DNA of 64,000 bases, from NCBI GenBank assembly GCA_007922305.1, contig ML677333.1, positions 19,675,555 through 19,739,554 of the forward strand. Direction: 5' to 3'. The stretch is from Dermatemys mawii. Its lineage: Eukaryota > Chordata > Testudines > Dermatemydidae. Below are positions 54,961-64,000 of this stretch, in pieces; within the stretch, counting starts at the first letter, position 1, and every line of letters starts with the position of its first letter. The translations under genes and the position numbers were made by a program. The notes under the pieces were generated by a model, which saw nothing but the letters and a program-made list of their open reading frames with translations, was not told the origin of the DNA and did not search any database.

Positions 54961-57900
54961 TGACATGAAATGTTTCATTCTGAGTCATTTCAAAATTAAA
55001 TTGCATTCTCCCATTGCCTTATTGGAATTGTCATTCAGGAACTTGTTACTCTAATTCTTCTCTATGAATCTGGTTCCCTGGGCAGGCTAAATCTCCATAA
55101 TGCATATAGTCATGTGACTCCCAGGCCAAGCTAAACTTCCCACAATGAACAAATGAAAAAGTTATGTGGCTCCTATGATGCATCACACAGCTCCATTAGA
55201 GGTAAATCAGTGCACTGGTTTAGGAGAGTTGTAGTCTTCAAGGAAAGGATAGAAGAAAATTAGGGTTGGAATATAAGGCAGTACATCATAGGGAAAAGCA
55301 GTTTAATGTTTTGCTGAACTTGTTTAAAATGAAATGTTTCAGGTCAGTTTTAAAAAAATCAGAATATTCTGAGTTGGGTTGACCTGTACTGAAATGAAAT
55401 ATGTCATTTTGATTTCTATGATGGAAAAATCAAAAATTTTGTACAAAATCAATGTTTAGAACAATTATGATTTTGTAGAAACTCCACTTTGTATTGGAAA
55501 ACTCCTGATCAGCTCTAATTAAGAGCTCATCTACATACCTTATGTTGTGGTAAGGCTGTTAAGGGCAAACTTTGCATTTCCTGGTTCTTGTTAACTTCTG
55601 TCTCGTTCTTGTTAACTTCTGTCTCAACAGTGGTTTTACTCAGAATAGCTTTGTACTGAATGATATAAAATCTGATGCTCTGCAATAGCATCCCCCATTG
55701 TTTGACTATTGTACAAGTGGTAGTTATGTGCAAATAGCAGATAACAACATTGGATAAAAATAGGGAGGTAGTATTTACTTGCTTTGAATTTCTCATGCTG
55801 GCTCTTTTTGAGGAAAAAATTAACCAAGCATTTTAACTGTTTATCTAGTATATGAGAACAAGTTAGGAACAGATAGTTTTACTGTATGGAATAGTGTGAA
55901 GCATCTCCCATCAGAGTAAGTAAATTGGTATTCCAGCTCATGTAGCTCAATGCCATATACTACTATCTATTCATTTCAGAAAAACACCTAAGCATGTGCT
56001 TATGTCCATCTTTAGCCAGGATAACATATAAGCAGATGCTTAAGGGTTGTCATGAATGCAGATGTATTCCTGAATTGGTACTTTGGTTGGTATTCTGTGA
56101 AAGATACTAGTGCTTGAAGGGCCTGATCTGAAGTCCATTTATTCCAGTGAGAGTCCTTTCATTGACATCACTGGGGTTTGAATTAGGCCTTTGGAAAAGG
56201 CTTCAGTCAGAAGTTAGAATTACAAAATTGAACCAAGATAAATCTGTGAGACAACCTTAAACTGAAGGAAAAAATGCTTTTAGCTATTTAGTAGAATGAG
56301 ATTAAGCCTGTAACATCCACAGTTGACATGTCTTGAAAAATACTTGAAAAATGAAAGGGGGAAATAGGTTCTTTTGTCAGTTTCAGCTTATCTGCTTCAA
56401 TAATTATATAGCCCTCATCACATGTGCGCTTCTGAAAGTTTTTACACCAAAGAGGTCAAAGGAAGCTATATAGATTTAGCCAGTTGTTTATGCTTAGGGA
56501 AGTTGCACCTGGGAGTTTACACTAAGGTCTCTTTACATTATTCTGGCAATGCAAAGAGGAATTCAAGTGGGCAGAAATTTTCTCCTTAACTCTCCTTGAA
56601 TATTCATTTGAATTTGAAAATAAATCTCAACTCAGACATACTTGTGAACCTTTCAGATTTGCTTTTCACACACCTTCAAATAGCTGATCTTTACTGGCAT
56701 GAATAGGTACAGAGAGCCAGGGTTCAGTTCAAATCCTTGCATACTCACAAAAATCAAGAAATCAGGAAGAAATACCATGAGACTTATATCACTAAGCAAA
56801 TGAGTGCACACTTCAAAAGTGCTCATATCAGATATTAACAATGCGCTCTTCATACAGAAAACAAATTCGCAAAAATTAAAAATTTTCAGTAACAAATACA
56901 TTTAAGAACCCTGAAAACCACCTTGAACATTCTGCAAACAGAAAGTGGCAAATGGGACTAATAAATTATTTTGTGAATTGTTTGCTCAGCTCAAAAGGAT
57001 GGAGTGTGATGTGGCAGTCTATGGCTGCCAAAAAAGGAAATAGGGTTTCCTAAGGAAAAAGGGATTGACTTTCATGACTGAAGAGGCTTCGCCATCAGTT
57101 TTACGGTGATTTGCTCTCTTTTTTCTTTTTAATTAAATCATCTTATCCACACTTTTGCTGAAATGTTCTTTTGAGAAGGATTTTGATACTTTGCCAAATG
57201 TAGCCTATTTAAAGATCTTCACTGATAATAGTAACACCAACCATTAAGTTACTTAGCAACACAGATTTATGTTCTTACAAATCATCCTGGAACACTTTTA
57301 ACTGTTTGTGAAACATATAGCTCAGTGATAAAAAGTCAGTGATCTTTAAACATTTTTGACTATTATTCACTACTGCAAGAGGATTAACATTAATTATTCA
57401 ATTTAATTGATAAAATATCCACATATTTCAAATTTTCATTAATTTGAGTGGCCTCTGCAACAATTCACGAGTGCTGTGCAGTTGTATGTTCAATTTCCTT
57501 TTCTTTCTGTTTCAAAATGGGGAAGGGTCCAACACAAGTTTTACAGCATGTTTAATAAAAGGATAGAGAAAGATATTCAGGATCCTAGAAAGAACAGGCC
57601 ACAGGCATCTTCTTGCTCTTAAGACAACCAACCTCATTAACTGTCATACAGAATATTGTTTTCAGTTTTTTAATACAGTATTTCTCTTTCTCGTTGTATA
57701 ATGAAAAAGATTCCATTTTCTTAGTTTTACACTGTTTCCATTATGTTCCCTACAAATATTTAAAAATCAGCCAGCATCATATGATCTGAAATGAAAATGG
57801 TTGGGTAAAGGGATGGAACTGTGTGGTCCAAATTTATGTCTCAGTTCAGTTATCACTAGTGTGTGGTCCATACCCCTATATGCCCCGTTCCTGTTGTGTA

Positions 57901-58029
57901 TATCTTCTAAAGTTCTTTTTCACTTCCACCAAATTGTGACATGATCAGTTTGGTTCTCTATTCTGTGATCTGGTGACCTCCAAGTTATCTTATGAATAGT
58001 ATAGTGAGGGAAGATAGTTTGTCCATTCA
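54961..58029. other. 3 kb with no gene; one small tandem duplication
   Basis: AT-rich sequence. Besides the 21-bp duplication at 55584-55625 and a diverged copy of the dispersed motif at 56118-56190, I see nothing assignable. Confidence 0.4.
55584..55625. repeat. Perfect 21-bp tandem duplication
   Basis: GTTCTTGTTAACTTCTGTCT-C occurs twice back to back (55584-55604 and 55605-55625) with no mismatch. This points to a recent slippage event. Confidence 0.95.
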
Positions 58030-59155
58030 GATTCATAATTTCCAAGGCCAGAAGCCCTTGTTATAATGTAGTCTGACCTCTTGCATAAAACAGGGCATAA
58101 ATAATTCCTAGAGCATATATTTTAGAAAAAACATCCCATCTTGATTTTAAAATGATCAGCGATGGAGAATCCACCATGACACTTGTTAAATTTTTCCAGT
58201 GGTTAATTACTCTCACAGTTAACAATTTACGTTTTAATTTTACAGTCTTAATTTGTCTAGCTTTAAATTCCAGCATTTGGATTGCATTATATTTCTCTGC
58301 TAGATTGAAGAGTCCATTAGATATTTGTTTCCCATGCAGGTACTTATAGATTGTAGTGAAGTCACCCCTTAACCTTCTATTAGTTAAGTTAAATATTTTA
58401 GCTCCTGGAGTTTATCACTATAAAGCATGTATGTATAGCCTTACATTCTTTGTTCTCAGATGTTTACATTCACATTTAGCCATATTAAAATACACTTTGC
58501 TTGCAGTAAGTTTACCAAATGATCTTCAGTCTGAATCAGTGACCTGTTCTCTTCATTATTTACTACGCCCCTAATTTGTATGCCATCCACAAACTTTATC
58601 AGTGATGATTTTATGTTTTCTTCCCAGTCATTGATAAAAATGTTAAAATAGTGAAGGATTAAGAACCAATACCTGTAGTACCTCACTGGAAACAGACCTA
58701 TTCAATGGCACTTCCCCATTTACTGTTACATTTGAGATCTATGAGGTATTTTTTCATCCATTTCATGAGTGCTGCATTAATTTTATATCTAGTTTTTTAA
58801 TCAAAATATCAATCAGTACCAAGTCAAATGCTTTACAGAAGTATAAATATAATCCATCAACCCTATTACCTTTATCAAGCAAATTTAAAATATCAAAAAA
58901 AGATACCAAATTAGTTTGATAGGATCTGTTTTCCATAAACCCATGTTTATTTGCATTTACTATATTATCCTCTTTTAGTTTTTTTTAACCAAGTCCCGTA
59001 TCAACTACTTCATTATTTTGCCTGGCATCTTTATGTGAGGCTGACAGGCCTATAATTATAATAATCCTGTCCAACACTCTTTTTTTAAATTCGCACAACA
59101 TTAGCTTTCTTCCAGATTTCTGGAACTTGCCTAGTGTTTCAAGACTTATTGAAAA
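58030..59155 (-). pseudogene. CR1 LINE, RT C-terminal half and 3' end
   Basis: Minus-strand reading gives YFNIFINDWEENIKSSLIKF and VDGIQIRGVVNNEENRSLIQ (58650-58530; FADG-type palm box, decayed), LKRKLLTVRVINHWKNLTSV and MVDSPSLIILKSRWDVF (58230-58130), ending in the antisense of TTCATAATTTCCAAGGCCAG. Upstream (58700-59150) is the rest of the palm, broken. It continues, after an inserted LTR-like element at 59160-59745, into the N-terminal RT and endonuclease up to about 61130. Confidence 0.8.
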
Positions 59156-59745
59156 TCAGTGTTGTGGAGGAAAAACTCAGGCCTAGCCTTTAGGCTGCAA
59201 GGCGTCAAGCAGGCCTCTGGCTTGATTGCTTGCATAAAAATGCAGAAGCAGATCTCGGGGAAAGGGTAAGGGGTAATGGACCAGTTCCAAGTAGTGCTAA
59301 GTGCAAACAGGCAAGACCTGTAATGCTAACACAGATGCTAAAACAGCCCTACTAACCGCAGAAATGACTACAAACATCCTTAACCTTAGGATGGCAGTTG
59401 ACCGCAGAACTGGCTGTAACTGGAAAACTTGTTTTTATCGAAACTCATCCTAGCATAATATGTTTGTATTAGAATCTGTCTCTGCTTATTCCGTATATGG
59501 CATTATTAAGAAACTTTGGGTCTTCCCACTGGAAAGTACCGTGCGGAAGTCTATTGTTTGCATGCTAGCTAAAACCTATGTAACCCAGTATGAAATTGTA
59601 AAAGGGGGGTGCAGCTCTGAACTTGTTTGTTCAGGCTGGTACTCCTCCCCTGCATCAATGCTTGTATTGCCAGATCTGAAACAAAGTGCCTCAGGTTGTT
59701 TCTGATCCAAACTCAGAAGCATGGTTCTTTTTCCATGACAATGTT
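59156..59745. mobile_element. LTR-like insertion splitting the CR1 copy
   Basis: CR1 homology stops at GACTTATTGAAAATCAGTGT (about 59160) and resumes at AATGTTAATGGTCCAGCAAG (about 59742), so about 580 bp were inserted. CAGTGTT/CAATGTT flanks could be a diverged TSD. The insert begins GTGGAGGAAAAACTCAGGCC, contains no frame, and ends near CCATGACA. The size and near TG...CA ends suggest a solo LTR. Confidence 0.5.
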
Positions 59746-60519
59746 AATGGTCCAGCAAGGTCTGCAGATAACTCTTTTAAAACTATTTCATGCATATTAT
59801 ATGGACCTACTGTTTAAAAATGTCTATCTTTAGTAGCTTCTGTTTAACATCCTCCAGAGATACAAGTGGAATTGAAAGAGTATTATTACCATATGATGAG
59901 ACTATATCATCTCTTTTCCCCCAAATACAGAACAAATATTTATTGAACTCTTCTGCTTTTTCTGCATTATTATTAATTATTATTAGTAGTAATAGTAACC
60001 ATTGTCATCTAGTAATAGATCAAACCATTTTCAGGATTTTTATGTACTTAACATATTTTAAAAAATTCTTTATGGTGTTTCACTCAGTTGACTAGATTTC
60101 TCTGTGTGTCCCTTGGCTTCCCTTTTCAACTCTCTACAATCATAACTTTAGATTTATATTCATTACTATCAACTTTCTCTGGCTTCCATTTGTTGTATAC
60201 ATATATTTTTTTTAATTTTTAGAGCTGCCCTCACTTCCCTAGTAAATCAGGCTCTTTTTAAAAATCAGTGTGGCCTTCTTCCTCAATTGTGGGATTGTTT
60301 CTTTTTGATCATCTGGTAAGGTATTCTTAAATACTTTCCAATTATAATTTACATTATCTGATTAAATTCTTCCCCCCACCCCAGCTGATTTGTCTCATAA
60401 TTGTTCTTAGCTATTTGTTGTTGTTGTTGCTGTTGGCCCTATTAAATCCTATTAAAGCTCTCAGTATTATAGATATTTTACTGGTCTAGATTTTATTCTG
60501 CTTCCACATTATAAAGATG
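59746..60519 (-). pseudogene. CR1 LINE, RT N-terminal part and EN-RT linker
   Basis: Degraded continuation of the CR1 copy: on the minus strand there are remnants of the linker (AEEFNKYLFCIWGKRDDIVS-like at 59960-59900) and of the first RT blocks. Poly-T, TTATTA and TTG microsatellite-like runs (59965-59995, 60414-60432) have expanded within it. Confidence 0.6.
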
Positions 60520-61130
60520 ATCAAGTTATGATCACTTGTACCTAAGCAACCATTAACTTTTCATTTTGTTACCAGTTCTTCTTTATCTGTTCGAAAAAAA
60601 GGTCTAATATGGAATTCCCCCATGTTTGCTGCCACACTGTTTGAATTAGGTTATCATCTATAATTAGAAATTCCAAGGATGTTTTAGTACTGACACCATG
60701 AAACCTCCAGCATATGTCACTCAACCTGAAGTTCCCCATGATCACACAGGTTTTTTCCCCTATATATCATAGATAGATATGTAAAGAGGAGGTCATCCTG
60801 TTCTCTAGTGTGATTTGGTGGTCTGTAGCAGACTAGTACCCCATCTTGTGCTGTTAGAATTTTGATCCATAAGCATTTAAGATCATTTTATTCTGAGTTA
60901 TCAGTGACTCAGAAACAGGTAATGCTATATTTGACTTAGAGTGCCACTTACCTTCTCCTTTGGCCAACTCAATCATTCTTAAATAAGCTATAACTATTTC
61001 TTTTAACATTTCAATAGTGTAAATCATCTCACCAGGTTTCAGTAATACCAATTACATCAAATTTGTATTCATAAATGAGCAATTCAAATTCCTCTTGTTT
61101 GTTACTCAAGTTCCTAGGTATAGGTAATTC
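60520..61130 (-). pseudogene. CR1 LINE endonuclease remnant
   Basis: On the minus strand, in broken frames: NYLYLGT and an FDVIGITETWW-like block (61050-61010, with the catalytic Glu), VKSNIALPVS (60935), then GNFRLSDICWRFHGVSTKTS and LEFLIIDDNLIQTVW (60745-60640), matching the GDFN-PDICW and FLE-IDDNFL-QVV order of CR1 AP-endonucleases; the end of the domain is near 60520. It is part of the same CR1 copy as 58030-59155. Confidence 0.75.
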
Positions 61131-61551
61131 AAAAATTTCTTCTCTTTGTGTTTGGTTTCTTGATTAATTTTGTTTTCAATGTCTCAATTTGGTATAATTG
61201 AGTGCTCCTCTTTTAGCCTTCACCTTTTGCTCTTAGTTAAGCCCTTTCTTCACCATGTGAGCCAGCCTGTCCCCAAGCAGATTAGTCCACCTTCTACTGC
61301 GGTGGAAACATCCAAACTATACAGACCCCTCTCCCCATAGAAGGTGAGTAATGTACCACAAAATTAAAGCTGTCGACCTTACAACACTTATGTATCCAGT
61401 AATTCACTTTCATAATCTTCTGCCTTATGTGCTCATGGAAAGGATCTTGGAGAAGATTGCTTCAACATTCTTCGTCTTCAACATGCTTCTAATTTCCCTG
61501 AAGGTCAACTGTGGGTATATCAATAGAACAGTTAGATACCTGCAGTGAGCA

Positions 61552-61790
61552 CTGTGTCAGCGGACTCGGGCTGTAGGTCTCAGAGCACGGGGCTGTTTCA
61601 TTGGTGTGTAGAGGTCTGGACTCAGGCTGAAGCCTGGGGTCTAGGACCCTGTGAGGTTGGAGAATCCCAGAGCATTGGTTCTAGCCCATGCCTGTAAGTC
61701 CGCACAGCAATGAAACAGCCCTAGTCAGCTGGCAAAGGTCAGCTGCAGGTTTTTCTTTGCTATGTAGCCATACTCTGTGAGACATCCTGC
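61552..61790. mobile_element. MITE-like DNA element, copy 2
   Basis: It contains CCGCACAGCAATGAAACAGC, CAGTCAGCTGGCAAAGGTCA and a terminal GCTATGTAGCCATAC, paralleling 49690-49805. An inner GGGGCTGTTTCATTGGTGTG (61590-61609) is the inverted counterpart of CACAGCAATGAAACAGCCC (61703-61721). It separates the endonuclease and ORF1 parts of the CR1 copy. Confidence 0.5.
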
Positions 61791-62345
61791 AACACAGTGT
61801 CATTAGTGCCAATATGAACCATCACTAATGAATCTTTGCCTGTCAAGTTCAGAAGCCTATTCAGTCTTATAGTGATGTCTCATGTCTTGGCTCTGGGAAG
61901 GCAGCTCACTGTCCTGTTGTCTGCCTGTCCCTTGCAGAATGTTCTTGCAATTCTTCTGAGTATTAAATCTTCAACAAGAACCATCTGTCTTCCTTGGATG
62001 GTTGAAGAACCCTTTGCAGATTATCTTAATATTCTTACGGGTTGGAATCAGTTGCCATTCACATGTCTCATAGATCTTTCCATTCCCCTGGACTTTCTGG
62101 CTCTTGAGAGGTATCTCTCATAATTTCCACACTGGGGACTTTGTATTTATTTTAAACTTCTAACTGCATGGATTTCATCCTGCTTCTCTTCTCTCTGATG
62201 GTCACAATGTGCCTGTCTTCATCTGTCACCAACTGTGTACATTGCTGCTGTGACCTCTTCCCTCTGGTAGTTATGAACTGCCAAGCCTCCTTTCTCACTT
62301 CCTCTCTCACTGATTCCTTTGTGGACAGCTCCATTTTTTCTGAAA
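61791..62345 (-). pseudogene. CR1 LINE ORF1 remnant
   Basis: Minus strand: VRKEAWQFITTRGKRSQQQC and TQLVTDEDRHIVT (62310-62200), followed by broken esterase-like sequence: FNTQKNCKNILQGTG, an ELPSQSQD region, then LDRQRFISDGSYWH near 61830, corresponding to the CLPGA--DIT-RL--LL---GKDSLVMVHIGTND block of CR1 ORF1. It is more decayed than the ORF1 at 2890-3640. With the parts at 58030-61130 it makes a nearly complete but heavily mutated CR1, in order, on one strand. Confidence 0.65.
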
Positions 62346-62389
62346 TCTGGGGTAGTGGTGCTTCCCAAATCTAGTTGCCTAGGAACTCC

Positions 62390-62711
62390 ACATATTAAAA
62401 TACTTATTGGTTGCTTGAACTTAGTTTATCAACCAATCCAGTTTGCTCTGACAGTGACCTGTCTTCTTCATTATTTATCACTCCCTCAATTTTTGTGTCA
62501 ACTGCAAACTTTATCAGTGATGTTTACTTCCAGAACATTGACAAAAATGTAAAATAGTATAGGACCAAGAACCAATCCATGCAAAATCCCAGCAGAAACA
62601 TACCAGCTTGATGACAATTCCCTATTTACAATTACATTTTGAGACCTGTTAGCCAGTTTTTAATCCATTTAATGTGTATCATGTTAATCTTATATCATTC
62701 TAGTTTTTTAA
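62390..62711 (-). mobile_element. Second CR1 RT fragment
   Basis: The plus-strand blocks CAGTGACCTGTCTTCTTCAT, TTATTTATCACTCCCTCAAT, AACTTTATCAGTGATG and GTTTTTTAATCAAAATGTGA repeat the order seen at 58536-58810. It is a separate CR1 copy of the same subfamily, limited to the palm region. Confidence 0.7.
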
Positions 62712-63250
62712 TCAAAATGTGATCACCAAATTGATCATTCTATGAAAATCAGCAAACATATAACCCTTTTTGTTCATTTCACTGGGGCCTTGTTTCCCCA
62801 TAATTACTTTCCCGCCAGTGTTGATACTCCCTTTCTCAGCATTTATATCTCCATTTACTAGGATATCTTTTTCTCGGACCTTGACGATTATGTTCAGTGG
62901 CTGCTTGTATAAGTTTTCTTTTTCCTCTTGGCTAGCTTGATTTTTTGGAGTGTAACACGGAATAATGGACACCTTGTGAAACTTTGATGTAAATCATATT
63001 ATAATCCTTTCCAAAACGTATACCTACCCGTTCAGGGTTTTGACTGTCTCCTTGATGGTATCAGATCCATGACATCTCTGTGCACATCACTGGCATTCGG
63101 TAGATCAGAATATAGTAGGATGTGTCCAGCTGACAAAGTTATTTGTCCTGATGTTACCCGTCTCATCTTCCAGAGGCTTAATATATCAGGTTTATAGCTG
63201 CTCGATTCTTTTGTTAGTTGGACCATTTTACCAAGCTTTATAATGCCCAC
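62712..63250 (-). pseudogene. RTE-like LINE, AP-endonuclease remnant
   Basis: Minus strand: SSSYKPDILSLWKMRRVTSG, QITLSAGHILLYSDLPNASD and VHRDVMDLIPSRRQSKP (63195-63035), then MSIIPCYTPKNQASQEEKEN, LYKQPLNIIVKVREKDILVN, GDINAEKGSINTGGKVIMGK and FADFHRMINLVI (62972-62715). The order E-(V/M)RW, G--LLYSG, HR-GV--I-S, IIQCYAPTND, GDFNAKVG, ADFC---NLVIGGT is the endonuclease of vertebrate RTE-like LINEs (annotated as craniofacial-development-protein-2-like). GDFNAK has become GDINAE. It is related in class to the linker fragment at 11870-12160. Confidence 0.8.
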
Positions 63251-64000
63251 CTCTTCCAGAAACCAATTTTGATAATGGATTTAGGAGAGCACAAATTCAT
63301 GAGCAGTAAAATGGTTTGGCCATTTTACATTATCCTCTCTCTTCTAGGTCTATCTGAATTGAGTTGGATGGAGTTTGTTGAACCGAGGTATAGTGAAGTG
63401 TCCTGTAATTACTTTGTTTTTGATAGGAGCAGGTCGTTATTTCACTCTCAAGCACCTTCTGGGAAGGCAGGTAACTGTCTTTACTCTGGCTCTGACCCTT
63501 CAATCTGTTTGGCATGGATAGCCCCACCTGCATAGCTCTCAGTGGCATGGTGGCATGCAAGCCTTTCTGCCTCATGAAGGAACAGACTATGAAGAAGAAA
63601 AGGTATACATATAGTGTATTGATTAATTTGTATCATTTTGATTTGCAGACAGGCTGATCAAATGATTTCACAATGCTGATTAAATTCAGAATTAGAACAC
63701 AGTAGATTGATGTTTAACCAGCCATTGTCTAAATCAAAATTCAGATCCGAAATGGCCATTCACACTATCCTACTCTGGGAAGGGGGATACATATTTCCAA
63801 CCTCCTCCTGAGCTCCTCAGGAACTTCCAGCCATCTAGTCTCTTTCCCAGCAACTGCTTCTTTAGTAGGAGAGAGTTGTTGGTCATATCAAGTCCACATC
63901 TCCCTTGAAATCCACTGATGACTTCTGAGATGATTGATTTTAGAACTTCATAATTTGCTGGACTCTTTTTGGTGCCCAACTGACAGCTCTCCCCAATGGC
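63251..64000. other. Window end, no recognised feature
   Basis: Open stretches on both strands have no recognisable domain. It could hold more 5' sequence of the RTE-like element, but I see no motif. Confidence 0.35.

Noticed and set aside
1..64000. CRISPR arrays, prokaryotic operons, rRNA genes
   Set aside because: There are no regularly spaced direct repeats, no dense co-directional genes and no rRNA sequence; base composition and repeats are those of a vertebrate nuclear genome.

Overview
This is vertebrate nuclear DNA, most likely from a non-avian reptile; a turtle, or less likely a crocodilian, is my best guess. The evidence is the repeat content: many CR1-clade LINE fragments, short non-autonomous hAT elements, Penelope-derived repeats, and RTE-like and Ty3/Gypsy-like remnants, with long AT-rich intergenic stretches. 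The species call is inference from repeat style. Nothing suggests bacterial, phage or plasmid sequence.

Only one intact gene is visible: a single-exon bitter-taste receptor (TAS2R family) on the minus strand at 448-1407. Every other recognisable coding stretch is a decayed piece of a transposable element.

Layout. 0.4-1.4 kb: TAS2R. 1.9-5.3 kb: CR1 pieces, including an ORF1 with an esterase-like domain, an endonuclease segment and an RT segment. 9.7-10.4 and 14.1-14.9 kb: two hAT elements of one family in opposite orientation, each with an 8-bp target-site duplication (TSD); the second sits inside a Penelope-derived fold-back element. 11.9-12.5 kb: RTE-like fragment followed by an LTR-like repeat that recurs inverted at 27.8-28.1 kb. 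16.8-17.5 kb: LTR-like repeat. 18.1-20.1 kb: CR1. 22.5, 33.4, 42.8 and 52.7 kb: more Penelope-related units. 25.5-26.4 kb: degraded LINE RT. 27.6-29.1 kb: LTR-like repeat with a nested 331-bp hAT. 34.6-35.8 kb: CR1 3' end. 36.7-38.1 kb: Ty3/Gypsy integrase remnant with a short LTR. 47.8-49.5 and 53.6-54.6 kb: two copies of one CR1/L3-like LINE. 58.0-62.7 kb: long decayed CR1 with inserted elements. 62.7-63.3 kb: RTE-like endonuclease.

The most interesting signal is a family of short Penelope-derived units arranged as inverted dimers (fold-backs). Two carry 12-13 bp target duplications and a third carries a 9-bp one. Their arms contain a hammerhead-ribozyme-like core, and one related copy is joined to a GIY-YIG endonuclease remnant, which ties the family to Penelope-like elements. 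A second theme is a set of short, perfect or near-perfect hairpins (arms 16-28 bp, loops 3-15 nt) at 19.4, 27.3, 35.7, 50.6 and 53.5 kb. At least three lie in retroelement sequence and look like local inverted duplications.
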